This document shows, piece after piece, positions 11,001-21,255 of a DNA stretch of 64,000 nt (its first letter is position 1; each line of letters starts with the position of its first letter). Source of the DNA: Litsea cubeba (lineage: Eukaryota > Streptophyta > Magnoliopsida > Laurales > Lauraceae); assembly GCA_012931725.1 (NCBI GenBank), contig CM022946.1:120469958-120533957 (forward strand), given 5' to 3'. The position numbers and the translations under genes are program-made. The notes below the pieces were generated by a model. The model searched no databases and was not told the origin of the DNA. It saw nothing but the letters and a program-made list of their open reading frames with translations.

Positions 11001-12904
11001 AATTTGATGAAAGAGCTGATGAAGGTATATTTCTGGGTTATTCCTCATCTAGTAAGGCTTACAAATGTCTTAACAAAAGGACCAGAAAAATCATAGAAAG
11101 TGCTGATGTTAGAATTGATGAAAACTATGAATCAAAGAATGGAACTCATTATGACAGTCCCGTTTATGAGGACTCGAGTGAGATTGATGATGAAGTAGCT
11201 AAACCTAATGATTCTGAGAAATCAAAGGATGACTCAGAGGATGCTACATCTAGAAAGAAAAGCACTTGGATAGAGCAACACCCTAAGGATCAAATCATTG
11301 GAGATCCTGAGGTCGGTGTTAAAACAAGACAAAGTGTAGTTAGCAATTACTCACTTGTGTCCACCATTGAACCCAAGACTGTGGCTGAAGCCAGTCTCGA
11401 TAAAAGTTGGTTGAAAGCTATGCATGAGGAGTTGGAGCAAATTGAGAAGAACTCCACATGGGAACTAGTCTCTAGACCTACCGATAAGAATGTTATTGGT
11501 ACTAAATGGGTCTTTCGGAATAAGCTGAATGAAGATGGTCAGGTCATACGAAACAAAGCAAGGTTGGTTTGTAAAGGCTATGCTCAAGTTGAAGGCATAG
11601 ATTTTGAAGAGACCTTTGCACCGGTGGCTCGTCTGGAAGCCATTCGTATGTTTCTTACATTGGCTGCATACAAAACCTTCAAGGTATTTCAGATGGATGT
11701 AAAGTCAGCCTTCTTGAATGGATTACTTGAAGAAGAGGTCTACATTGAGCAACCTGATGGTTTTCTTATTAGCAAAAATTCAGACCTAGTGTGCAAGTTG
11801 AAAAAGGCTCTTTACGGGTTAAAACAAGCGCCAAGGGCGTGGTATGCAAGGCTGGACCTATATCTGCGCAAGATCGGTTTTGGAAAAGGACTGGTTGATA
11901 GCAATCTTTATGTCAAAACAGAGTTGAGCAAACAGCTGGTTGTTATTGTTTATGTCGATGACATAATCTTTGGTGGCAATGATGAAGAAATGTGCAGGAA
12001 TTTCGCTGAAGAGATGAAGAAAGAATTTGAGATGTCAATGCTTGGAGAACTAAAGTTCTTCCTTGGTTTACAAGTTCAGCAGCTGAAACATGGTATCTTC
12101 ATATCACAGATGAAATACATCAAGGAAATGCTGAAGCGTTTTAACATGGAAGACAGCAAGCCAGTGAGCACACCAATGACAACGAACACAAAGCTAAGCA
12201 AAGATGATAAGGGTTCGTCCGTTGATCACACCACTTATCGTTCTATGATAGGAAGCTTGCTTTATTTGACTGCTACAAGACCGGATCTTCTGCAAGCAGT
12301 ATGTATGGTGGCTCGATTCCAAGCATCACCAACTGAGACGCACCTCACAGCAGTAAAAAGGATATTTCGATATCTGAAAGGTACCATGGAGCTTGGCATT
12401 TGGTATCCTAAAGGCAAATCCTTTACTCTTGTTGCATACTCTGACGCCGATTGGGCTGGATGTATAGATGATCGCAAGAGTACAAGCGGTGGTGCATTCT
12501 ATCTCAGTGACAGGTTGGTGGCATGGCACAGTAAGAAACAAGATTCAGTATCCCTTTCTACAGTGGAAGCGGAATATATTGCAGCGGCAACTTGTTGTAC
12601 GCAAGTGTTATGGATGCGGCAAATGCTCTCTGATCTAGGAGTTCCGACAACAGATCCTACGCCGATCCTCTGTGACAACACAAGTGCAATTCACATCTCC
12701 AAGAATCCTGTTCAGCATTCTAGAACGAAGCATGTAGCAATTCGCTATCACTTTCTCAAGGAAAAGGTTGCAGATGTTGAGGTAAAGTTGGAATATGTCC
12801 CAACTACTGAGCAAGTTGCTGATATCTTCACAAAACCTCTGCCAAAAGAAGTCTTCGAGTATCTCCGAAAAAAATTAGGAGTTACTCACTCTCCTAATCC
12901 TTAG
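8048..12904 (+). CDS. Sirevirus gag-pol polyprotein
   Basis: One intact frame of 1,618 codons from the first ATG (8048; the frame is open 12 bp further up, but only with a TTG) to TAG at 12902-12904. Domains in order: gag with the LFDGSNYSFWK start; CCHC knuckle near residue 254; an acidic coiled-coil stretch (about 320-430); two more CCHC knuckles near 513 and 551; aspartic protease with DSG at 615; GAG-pre-integrase with the HKRLGH zinc-site start near 742; integrase with D806, D869 and E905 (35 residues between the last two, as in D,D-35-E); reverse transcriptase with D1217 and the YVDD box (D1304, D1305); RNase H with DADWAG at 1466. The catalytic residues I looked for are present. It would be translated as one polyprotein, cut by its protease, and build cytoplasmic particles that copy the RNA and integrate the DNA. 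No frameshift, stop or envelope-like extra gene is seen, so it could be active. Confidence 0.97.
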   Translation: MTTNTGNKKAPLFDGSNYSFWKIRMQAFIKSLGYDVWETVRVGYNIAIVPNDAATKKLADNDSKAQNALFSGLVDSELVKVIACKTAKEIWDKLKSIHEGDEKIKEAKLQTHRSQFESLRMEESENVDSYLQRVNEVTNDIRGLGEEIKEPVIVKKVLRSLLPRFDSKVSAIEEAKDLNEFSMDELHGSLTAYEMRIGKTSSSDREAAFKVQKKGKETAGHDSDTDDDELEAQFVRKLKKGSNGKYKGKLPFKCFNCGGVGHFAAKCPLKENNDDDSYVDKSKWKKNFRKRGKAKSFISQYNDSTSETPDDDESAEATEALFMVTVEEEEEQEPEKEEEAEVNLEEELIAALEELSMERKTSKKNMKLLHESESSIIALKTQVEYKRMVEVLQNQISIKKEEAMKLETEIARAKAENLENSRKLKALQAIEGTMKLNEILKVQKPFHNKFGIGFETGESSKAAPSLFMKQSAIPLKATKHQIQPSIEMFNKKRFVEFNQPPKKGRMFRFYGYCYHCNRYGHKRADCKFYVRNSPFVTRNPFSILNSHRIECYICHNYGHLARDCRLPIANQFQVEKKPKLIKAWRAKKREGNSKESLIVQTAFNAQKKTAPWVLDSGCSSHMTGDMEKFVKLQHYEGGSVKFGNNDGAKICGKGVVQLKANKIRSDEVLYVSGLRHNLLSVSQICDKGHEVVFTKNGFAIKKCSNGKTVATGSRTAGNLYTLSDGAEKTCLMSRTEESWLWHKRLGHLNFDNMSKICKSKAVRGMSTIEKPYNPICDSCQKGKQTRVMFKSKEHHSKKPLELVHTDLCGPMRTQSTNGDKYFMLCIDDYTRMTWVLFLKHKHQALDRFKVFKAQVENMLGKRIKILRSDRGGEFTSEEFTNYCEHHGIQRQYSAPRTPQQNGVVERKNRTVQEMARTMLTESKLADKYWKEAIHTAVYIQNRCLIRPHEVKTPYELWFGRKATVKHFRIFGSKCYIKRLEQNPGKFDERADEGIFLGYSSSSKAYKCLNKRTRKIIESADVRIDENYESKNGTHYDSPVYEDSSEIDDEVAKPNDSEKSKDDSEDATSRKKSTWIEQHPKDQIIGDPEVGVKTRQSVVSNYSLVSTIEPKTVAEASLDKSWLKAMHEELEQIEKNSTWELVSRPTDKNVIGTKWVFRNKLNEDGQVIRNKARLVCKGYAQVEGIDFEETFAPVARLEAIRMFLTLAAYKTFKVFQMDVKSAFLNGLLEEEVYIEQPDGFLISKNSDLVCKLKKALYGLKQAPRAWYARLDLYLRKIGFGKGLVDSNLYVKTELSKQLVVIVYVDDIIFGGNDEEMCRNFAEEMKKEFEMSMLGELKFFLGLQVQQLKHGIFISQMKYIKEMLKRFNMEDSKPVSTPMTTNTKLSKDDKGSSVDHTTYRSMIGSLLYLTATRPDLLQAVCMVARFQASPTETHLTAVKRIFRYLKGTMELGIWYPKGKSFTLVAYSDADWAGCIDDRKSTSGGAFYLSDRLVAWHSKKQDSVSLSTVEAEYIAAATCCTQVLWMRQMLSDLGVPTTDPTPILCDNTSAIHISKNPVQHSRTKHVAIRYHFLKEKVADVEVKLEYVPTTEQVADIFTKPLPKEVFEYLRKKLGVTHSPNP

Positions 12905-12916
12905 GAGTTGTGCTTG

Positions 12917-13210
12917 AAAGGGGGAGCAAAGTATTCCTTGAATATCCTATTCACTCCTTCGTTGGTCCCTTTGGACTTGTTGTCAAAGGGGGAGATAGAC
13001 TTAAGCTAGGGGGAGATTGAAAGTTATGTTATGTTAGAAGAAGTTATGCTATGATAACTTTGGGGAGATTGGTATCAAGAGTGTTAGAAGATCTTGATTT
13101 TTTTTTAAAGACAGGGGGAGACTATGGTTCTGAAGAAGCATCATGAAGATCAACTAGTTTCTAAGTGTTGAAGTTCCAAAAGTGTTGCCAACAATTTCAA
13201 AGGGGGAGAT
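12917..13210 (+). promoter_or_regulatory. multiple polypurine tracts
   Basis: G-rich tracts of the form AAAGGGGGAGAT recur at 12917, 12985, 13008, about 13061, about 13112 and 13199-13210. The last directly precedes the 3' LTR and is the plus-strand primer. A run of such tracts is a known Sirevirus hallmark; why the extra ones are kept is not settled. Confidence 0.88.
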
Positions 13211-14400
13211 TGTTGGAATTTGAGATGACTTGAGAAGTTTTTTGAGGAATTAAAGAAATTAATATCTCAAGTATTGTTTTGAGTTGGAATTATTGTCAAC
13301 ACAATGTCACAAGCATGATGATAATAGGTTGGTGTTGATAGAGCTTAAAAGAGAAATCAGAGTTGAAACAGTTCAGGAATTCAGCATTCCTGAAGCAGAG
13401 TGGTCGGTCGACCGGGCACCCCATGCGGTCGACCGAGCAAAGAGAAACCTGCAGAAAAAGTTTCAGGAAGCTCCCAGTTATTTTCGTGACACAGTGTGTC
13501 GTCGGTCGACCGGGCACCCCAGGATGTCGACCGAGCATGAAAGTTGTCTGTTTCCAGACTGTGTTGCAGGTCGACCGAAGACACCAGGATGTCGACCGAG
13601 CATGGGAATCAGAGTTGCACAGAAACAGAAGTCTTGCACGAAAATTCAGCATTCTTATCTATTACGTTTGGGACTCTTTCTAAACGAATTGTAGCCTATT
13701 TTGAACACTCTTAAGGGTTACCATAACCTATATAAAGGCATGTTTGGTTCGTTTTTAAGAAGACACCAAGAGAGAGAAGAAGAGAAGAGAAAAGAGAAGA
13801 AAAGAGAGAGAGTTTTGGAGAGAAGAGAGTGCTGTTGCTGTGTGCTATCTTGTTACAAGTTTCTACAGCAAGTGTGGACGAGGATGTGCTCTTGAAGATG
13901 ATGTTTCGTCCATAAGATAAGTGTCTCTCTGTTTATGCTTTAATTTCAATTTGTAAGGGATTGAGATAGAGAGATTGTAGAGGGGAAAGGCTATAGAAAA
14001 AGGTTTCTATTCTTATTCTGTAGAACATCAAGTTGGTGCTTGGTGTCTGGGGTTTGGTGATCCTATCTGTTGGTGCAGATAAATTGTAAAGGGAGTCGGT
14101 GCTTCCTAGATAGTTGGTGCTATCTGAAACTAAAGGGAGTAGGTGCTTCTTAGATAGTTGGTGCTATCTGAAACTAAGGGTTGGTGCTCTTTGTCGTTGG
14201 TGCGACTAAATAGATTCAGATTTGTTCCGGATTGGTGTTCGGACAGTCTTTGAACCGTGGACGTAGCCTTTCGGTGAACCACGTTAAATCTGGTGTCATT
14301 GTGTGATTTGATTTGCTTTTGTTGTTAAATTGGACCTGTTTTTAAAGAATCACTGATTCACCCCCCCCCCCCCCCCTCTCAGTGATCGCGATATCTAACA
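13211..14400 (+). repeat. Sirevirus 1 3' LTR
   Basis: 1,190 bp, starting TGTTGGAATTTGAG directly after the terminal polypurine tract and ending CTAACA. Relative to the 5' LTR it has two rather than three 46-bp minisatellite units, 16 rather than 11 C in the terminal poly-C loop, and few substitutions. TATATAAA is at 13729-13736. The target duplication CGTGC follows at 14401-14405. Confidence 0.95.
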
Positions 14401-14405
14401 CGTGC

Positions 14406-15972
14406 GGTGCACCAAAACTTCATGACGATTCCATCATTCTTGAATTTCAATTGAATATTTTGTGAAATGTGACGGCAACATAAACAGTGTTTTGCGGTTG
14501 GAATTACATCCTTCACTGCATTGGTGAGTCCCTTCATTCGATCCGACACTATTGTAAGATTTTGTACATGTTCCAAGGTTAAATCCAGATTTGCCATAAA
14601 CCACGACCAAGTCGAATAGCACTCGGACTCTACAATGGCAAACGCTAGTGGAAAAAGACCATGGTCACCGTCCTGACATACCGCAATTAGTAAGGCTCCT
14701 GGGTATTTACCCCGGAGGTGTGTCCCATCAAGGGCGATTAGTGGCCTGATTGATGATTTGAAAGATCGAGCACATCCACCAAAACATACATAATATCTCT
14801 GAAAGGAGCCATCATCTTCTGTCCATATGTTGTCAACTGTGCCCGGGTTTGTCCGTTTCAGCTCCAAACGATAATCAGATAGGATCTTGTATGAATCCTC
14901 AAAAGAACCGCGGATGTGTTTCATAGCTATTTCCTTTGCGATGTGGGCCTTCCGATAAGAAATTTGAATGCCAAATTCCCTTTGAAAGTTGACATAATTT
15001 CATTTGGCCTGTAATTTTGATGGACTCTTAGTTTTTCTCTGATAAAATCTGCAATCAAAACTGAGGTTGCCTAAGGATAATTCGTTCCATTAAGTGGTCC
15101 TGTACAAATATGATCTGGAATGTACGTCCTTACTTGAAATTGGGGACCAGACTCCCCAGTGGAAGCGTGGATGTGCCAAGGACATGTAGGATGGCTACAC
15201 CTTGCCGTTGCTTCAAATTTATTGGTCCTTAATGGTTTCGAACAAAAGTTCTTATACATCGCAAATTTGGCCAATGTGCTTTTGAATGCATCACGGCTAT
15301 TAAACACCCTACCCTTCCACATCTCGTGCGGCGAATCCTCATGGGGTGGCGTGGATATCAAATCATCCGCTGCCTGCATGGTGTCGATAATAATTGTTGA
15401 CTTGATCAAATCTGGGCAACCTGTACAGTCCCGGGTACAATGACATCTATATCAACAAAATCAGCTTCGGAGTCATTCGATGGTTTGTCTTGGAATGAGG
15501 AAGCGGCGCCTCGCATTTGTATTTTATCCATTCTAAACTCAGTATGACTGGGAATTCCTTGGCCGTATCCTGCTGGTCCTTGTGCATCAAGATTGTCAAT
15601 ATCAATCACCAACCCAACATCATTCTTTGCAGCTGGATTTTCCTCTCCATCACGAAGGCAGCGGTGGCATCCTTCTTTATCAAGTTTTGTATTCACATGC
15701 AGAGCATCTAGATTGTCATGGTTGATCTCCGCCCCAACATCCATCTCGACAAATCGATTTTCTTTTGAGCTGCAGGTATAGCATCCAGATGAAAACACCA
15801 TATCACTATCGGCGCCAAGATGTACGGAAGGACATGAATGATGCAACCACGATTCTTTGAATACGTTGGCATTTATTGCTGCCAGGTCACATCCTTTCCT
15901 CGTTTGGTTAACACTGCATGATAAATAAACGTGATCATTACTAATATTGCATTTGGCAGAATGGAATGACAC
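14406..15972 (-). pseudogene. MULE transposase, DNA-binding and DDE parts
   Basis: Minus-strand continuation of the MULE gene. An exon seems to start at 15972 after a splice acceptor (ATAATCAG on the minus strand) with a low-complexity acidic region; then the MuDR N-terminal domain with ARCSHPTCPWHIHAS (zinc-binding type) at 15071-15409; then the transposase core with LIALDGTHLRGKYPG (first catalytic D), TIVSDRMKGL (second D) and a HCLCCRHISQN C/H motif. Defects: a frameshift near 15410, a TAG at 15071-15073, a frameshift near 15000, and finally the Sirevirus insertion after the TAR codons at 14401. The catalytic-core frame (14406-14924) is itself open. The gene resumes at 6745. Confidence 0.88.
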
Positions 15973-16040
15973 CTGATTATTTCCAAAAATAATAAGATAA
16001 AATCATTTATAACGAGGACATATCTTGCTAGATTCATTCA

Positions 16041-16859
16041 TTAACAACAAGATGCTTTACAGAGAGTCAGTCCCATACAATTCCACGGATGTGGAATATC
16101 AAAATTACAATGAACAAATGAAAGCAAAAGTATGGAAACCAAATGACAACAAAAAAAAGTTCGCAAAATAAATAAATCCATAACAAACTTCGGAGATGGT
16201 AGTGTTATATTAAAATTTGCATCCTCGTTGATATTCATGTCGGTTGTTCTGTCTTGTTGGTAAAGAACATGTCTGGCTGCATCCCTACAAACAAAAAGAA
16301 ATAAATGTTATCGATAAGCATACAATTAGTGACCCTTTAGGATAACATAACTACAAACAAACCCAGTGCTGACCTTTTTCCAAGAAATGAAGTCGGACTA
16401 CTAGGCCGAACAACTTTGGTAGATCCCATTCTGCATATAAATAAAAATAGCTGCTCAGTATTATGAATCATTGTTGTAGTTAACAAGTCCAATCATGGCA
16501 TACCTATGTTCATTACTTTGGTGATCTATTGTATGAACCACATTTGGTTGGATGTATAGATACACAGCACTGGCATCAACCGCAGATGCTCTGAACATAA
16601 TCTCTACATCCTCATCGTTTGTTATGCCAACTAAAGTGCAAACTTTCCCATTCTAATGAAGGTATTGTATGTATGGGACATGTCCTAGCTCGTTCCCATT
16701 AGAGAGATCGTGGACTTTTTGGACCAATTGTGAAAACGTTATGGATCTCTGCAAGAACACCATCTTTGGACAACCTCCATTGTAAGTTGGACTTCCATTA
16801 TCCCAAACAAATTGTCCACCAGAATGGAGGATGGCTAGTAAATCACGATCGGACATCAT
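16041..16859 (-). pseudogene. MULE transposase, 5' exons
   Basis: Three exons can be read on the minus strand. Exon 1 is 16504-16859: it starts MMSDRDLLAILHSGGQFVWD, a PB1-like N-terminal domain known from some MULE proteins, and is broken by a TAG at 16653-16655. It ends at a GT donor (ATAG|GTATGCC). Exon 2 is 16374-16430, bounded by ATGCAG| and |GTCAGC. Exon 3 starts at 16284 after TTTGTAG| and runs into 16041-16238; its donor is unclear. The three junctions keep a single reading frame, which supports them. The next exon starts at 15972. Splice sites are judged by eye only. Confidence 0.72.
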
Positions 16860-16862
16860 GCT

Positions 16863-17019
16863 GCAGGCACATAGTCTTGATAAATAAAACTACTAGCTAT
16901 CTAACTAAATTGGCAGGCACTTGACCGGGTTATCATAAGTGCAGGCATATAGTCTTGATAAGCAAAACTACTAACTATCTAGCTAAATTGGCAGACACAT
17001 GCAAGATTAATCGTAAGTG
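16863..17019. repeat. 78-bp tandem pair upstream of the MULE start
   Basis: Two copies starting GCAGGCAYATAGTCTTGATAA at 16863 and 16941, lying directly upstream of the MULE start codon (minus strand), i.e. in its leader or promoter. Confidence 0.75.
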
Positions 17020-17359
17020 CTCTAATCCAACACAGTTTGACATATTCATAAGTGGCACCACCATAATTCACTCCTAATACTCCCATCACAGGCGACTCTA
17101 TTAGAAGATGCATATACGATTTGAACAAATGAACAGTATTTAGTAACTTAAGACAGAAGAACTAATAAACCAAAACCAATGCTATTGACTAAAACACAAT
17201 TGTTAAAAAGCATCAAATTATTTATTGTAATCAAACTTCACTGTTGTCATTACCCGATAAGTTATCAGAATTCAAGGAATAATATATATTCAAGATCTGG
17301 ACATTTTTCAATTGAATATGTTCTCCAAAGACGGACTTTAAAAAGACTTAGGTTGGATA

Positions 17360-18260
17360 ATAGGAAAGGTAACTTTCAAAACGATATCGTTACTATCATT
17401 TGTATATTCTTCTTTCAAATCTGGTGTACAAATGTCATTATAAAGGGAAATTTATATTGAAATGTATAAAACAATTTGTGAGGAGTAAAAATTATTATTT
17501 GTTAACAATAGTACCATCACTTTTGTTTGTTATTCAACTATTATTTTTTTGTCAAACAGAATATTGCCGAATTTAAACTTAGATGCATAAACAACGAGAA
17601 GGGAGTCACAAAGCCAGTCAAGTTCGACCATTGTGAATTATGGGAAATTTCATATGATAACGATATCGCTACTATCATTTTTATTTTCTTCATCCAATTC
17701 TGGTATCCAACAACGAAAAAAAATGCTGACTTTATATTGAGATGCATAAACGGTGGTGGAATGCTTGTATGTTACTGCGAAGAATTTGAATCTCAAAACA
17801 ACGCTTAGGGGAAAACCCCCATTAGTAATTCGCTGACCATACTCATACGAACATAACACTGCTGACTTAATATTGAAATACATAACCAATGAGAGGCACT
17901 CACCATTTCCCTAACCTTAGCTTATTGACAAAAAAGAAATTGTTCTTTGATAATGATATCACTCTTTATTTTCCTCATCTAATTATGGTGTCCAACAATA
18001 CAACAGGGTCACTTTATATTGAGATGCATAAACGATGAGGACGATTCTTGATTTCACTCAATTTTGAGCTAAAGGAAATTGTTATTTGATAACGATATCA
18101 TTACCATATTTGTTATTTTCTTCTTCCAATTTTGGTATCCGACAACAAAACATTGCTGATTTTATATTCGTATGGATGAACAATGAGAAGGACTATTTAT
18201 TTCACTTTTTCTGATAACGATATCGTTTCAGTAATTTATAGATACCCATATAATTTTTTG
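17360..18260. repeat. degenerate tandem repeat with GATATC core
   Basis: Motifs recur in order: GATAACGATATC (near 17383, 17663, 17955, 18094, 18219), then TTATTTTCTTCNTCCAATT, then TGGTATCCAACAAC, then TTTATATTGAGATGCATAAAC. Spacing is irregular (about 125-290 bp), consistent with an old array that has lost units. Not coding. The stretch 17020-17359 is unassigned AT-rich DNA. Confidence 0.6.
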
Positions 18261-20071
18261 CAGCCTACAACAAAAGGATAATGGTTATATATTTGGGTGC
18301 TTAAAAAATGAAGAAAGACTTACGGACTTCACCCATATATTGATTCCAACCTCATTTATATCACAACAGACGAATAGGTGTGATAACAAATTCGTGTTCT
18401 CCGACACTCTTAACGTCTTGCTATAGCCTGATTGTTAGTCCATATTATTGGAATCTAATATTATCGACTAGGGAAAAGGACCATTAGTAACTCGCTGACC
18501 AAACCCAACAAATTGATGAAAAATATTGGTTTTTGGAATTCTATGACCATGTTCTACACATAATTATTTATTGGGAAAGAAATCACTACATTCTATGTAA
18601 ATGACTATCGAGAATACTTATACATAAAAAAAGTGAATATATTGAGGGGGACCAAAAAGGAACCTTGACAACAATGGGTAAGAAGGTGGACAAAAGGAAT
18701 AGCCGGATTGGGAAAGGTCAATGTCTAGCCATTGGAAATAGGAGCACGCAAAATGAGCAGTTGGATAAAAAACTATTCTAGTCAAATTCATTGTAGATTT
18801 CTTTCAAAAGATGAATGTGAAAGACAACTAAAGGCATATATGTAGTCTTGCACAAAATAAAAAATTCAAAACAAGCATAAAGATTGTGGGTTGTCAAGAT
18901 AAAGGCTTTCAAGTCCGGAACGGTACCCATCCACTCAAAATCATCATGAGAACAGTGCATTTTAAGTAGATGAAATGCACATACACATTAAAAGTTCTAG
19001 GAACAAAATTAATGTAAGCTACATACAGATAAGCAATTCCCAAAGAATAAAAAAACAATCCAAATTAACAGAATCAGTGACCATTCCTCACAATGATTTA
19101 GAGCTTTGATCACTTCGAAGGTGGCTGAGAAGACATGAATTTCAAAAAAGAACACTTTTCCTTTTGCCTTCTTGACCCGAACAAAGACCTCTATCATTTC
19201 CTATTCTTTCAATCAAAAAGCAAATGCATATCATCATATATCAAAAGCAAAATTTCCATTGGACGAATTGAATGTAGCATCATTACTTAACTGGGACTTA
19301 TGCTAAAATAGGTACAATGTATACAAGCTGCATCAACATTTGGCAGATTCTATTTGATGTTTGAGGCATCAAGATTGCAAGACTTAATATATAGTGTTTT
19401 TTTCCCTGCAAAGTGCAAGGCTCGGCACCATTACTGAAACTTCGACAGAAGCAATAGGGGCTTGCACACTATAGTCTATCAAGATTTTCATTTAGTTTGA
19501 AAAAATGAACCATTCAATGCGCATACAGTTCTAGTAAGAATGGCCATAGTACAAGACAATTCTCACACATGGATATTTGCTGAAAACCCAACATGCAATG
19601 AACTTGAAGTGAAAAGAAAAAATTGATAGAACTCAACAGCAAATTTGTTGAAAGGCTTTCTCAGCAACAAGGACGAGAGAGAAAAAACTGACATAACACA
19701 GTCTAAATTTGTTGAAAAAAACCAAAATGGTTATTTTAAGCAAGTTCTCACCTTTATTGGCTACAGAAACCCTCTTTCATATGCAAGATCTTCTCCAACA
19801 ACTCCGCCGACAAGAGAGCATTGCTGGTTGCCAGACACTGGAGAGGAACAAGAGAATAAACCCACTTATCTCCCAAATGATTAGTTGTCTGTGCAAGAAT
19901 GTACTTTTCAGATTCTCTTTTTCATTACAACCAATACTTATATTTTTCTCCACTAGTAGACAACTGAATGGGAATAGATTGAGGTGGGGTGCTGGATTAA
20001 ATAACAGGAGAAGACATAAAAAACATACATTAAGAAACCTGAGCGTAAAAGTTCACCAGCTTGAATAATCA
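18261..20071. other. unassigned spacer
   Basis: AT-rich sequence with only short, unconvincing open frames (for example 19645-19884). I see no domain, repeat or RNA gene that I can support. Confidence 0.4.
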
Positions 20072-20466
20072 TCAGCAATGCATCATCTGGGCCCTCGATT
20101 TATTCATATGATGGTGCTGCCCTTTGATTCCTGGCCATTGATTGGATAGTTCTGACGGTGAATGGTGAAGCTGGAGAGGAAGAGGTAAAGAGGGAGCAGG
20201 GAGCGGCGAAGCCGGAGAGGAAGAGGGAAAGAGAGCAGGGAGCCGAGGGAAGGAGAGAGGAAGACGCGAGAGAAGGGCTAGAGAAGCTCTGGCGGGAATG
20301 AGGAAGAAAAAAGTAAGAAAAGGGGAAATAGATGACGATGTCGTTCGAAAAGGGGAGGGGTACAAGAGTAGAAAATCACCGTACGAACACTAAAATGGTC
20401 ATATACATGTATTCGACACTAAATCTGTATAATATGACTGTACGAACACTTTTTTGGTAAAATTCC
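20072..20466 (-). repeat. possible MULE terminal region
   Basis: Read on the minus strand this begins GGGAATTTTACCAAAAAAG, the type of end seen in many plant MULEs, and contains GTGTTCGTAC (at 20441 and, as complement, 20382) twice around a palindromic ACATGT core. A GA/CT-rich stretch (20120-20360) follows, as in a 5' leader. It lies on the 5' side of the minus-strand transposase. No matching opposite end was found in 1-5980, so this is only a candidate. Confidence 0.35.
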
Positions 20467-21125
20467 CTTTTGAATTCTTAATATCTTCTAGAACAAGTAC
20501 TAGTCTCAGTTCTATGATTATTCATGATACTATCATGTATTTAGAAATTTGGGTTTCAAGGTTAAGTGTGATTCAGTAAATTCCCATTTTTGAATGGTCA
20601 AATGAGCTCTGAATTTAAGTACTTAGATTTTTAGCATTCATCAAGTGTTACAAATTCAAGTATAAATTTGGGATGTTCTTGGATCAATGTGATGAGACTG
20701 GTTTTTTGGATGGGGGTTAAAACTGTCCCAACACAAAAAAATTTAAATTTAACTTAATTTGGGTGCCCAGCAATACCTATTTCTACTTGTAACGAATAGA
20801 AGTGATATCCGTAAGTGTCAACTTATTTCTCTAGTCATTCTACTATGATTTCGGCTTTGTTTGTAGTCATCCTTTATTATAGAAGAACGAAACAACAATC
20901 ATAACTTGATTTCCTTAATGTCAGGAGTGGTAACCGGTAACTATTGGTAACCCAAAGAATTCCTAACCAACATGTCTAGTGTCCACTTGGCACGAATTTG
21001 GAGGCAATTGACCTATGATTTGAACTAATTCTAGACTGTGTTGGACTTGATCCGTGATGGATTGATAATGAACTATTATCGAGTGCTTCCTTAAGTGTTG
21101 GAAACCATGACTCTTGTCTAAAGCA
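20467..21125. other. unassigned spacer
   Basis: No gene or repeat recognised. Confidence 0.4.
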
Positions 21126-21255
21126 TCAACAAACAATATGGTAAGCACAATGGGTATCATGGTTGAAAAACCGGTATCGGCCGATATGAACCGGTATCGG
21201 CCTATACTATGAACCGGTATCAACAAACAGTATGGTAAGCACAGTGGGTATGCCT
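21126..21255. repeat. direct repeat flanking CCGGTATCGG units
   Basis: The ~32-bp string beginning CAACAAACARTATGGTAAGC occurs at about 21127 and 21222. Between them are three AACCGGTAT units, two of them extended to AACCGGTATCGGCC. ACCGGT is a palindrome. It may be a replication-slippage product or the footprint of a small inserted sequence. Confidence 0.6.

Larger units (their letters stand above)
6751..14400 (+). mobile_element. Sirevirus 1: complete Ty1/copia retrotransposon
   Basis: A complete 7,650-bp LTR retrotransposon: TG...CA LTRs (6751-7979 and 13211-14400), primer site TGGTATCAAAGC (7982-7993), one open gag-pol frame (8048-12904), a run of polypurine tracts and a perfect 5-bp target duplication. 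Gene order protease, integrase, reverse transcriptase, RNase H is that of copia. The multiple AAAGGGGGAGAT-type tracts before the 3' LTR and repeated palindromes in the LTR are features known from the plant Sirevirus (SIRE/Maximus) lineage, so I place it there. It sits inside the MULE transposase reading frame. The two LTRs differ mainly by one copy of a 46-bp minisatellite and by poly-C length, with few substitutions, which implies recent insertion. Confidence 0.95.

Noticed and set aside
13068..13080. Second primer-site-like ATTGGTATCAAG in the Sirevirus 3' non-coding part
   Set aside because: Also present in Sirevirus 2, but only 9-10 bases match, and its position cannot prime minus-strand synthesis.
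20072..20365. 97-codon serine/proline-rich frame on the minus strand
   Set aside because: It is the translation of a GA/CT-rich low-complexity stretch.
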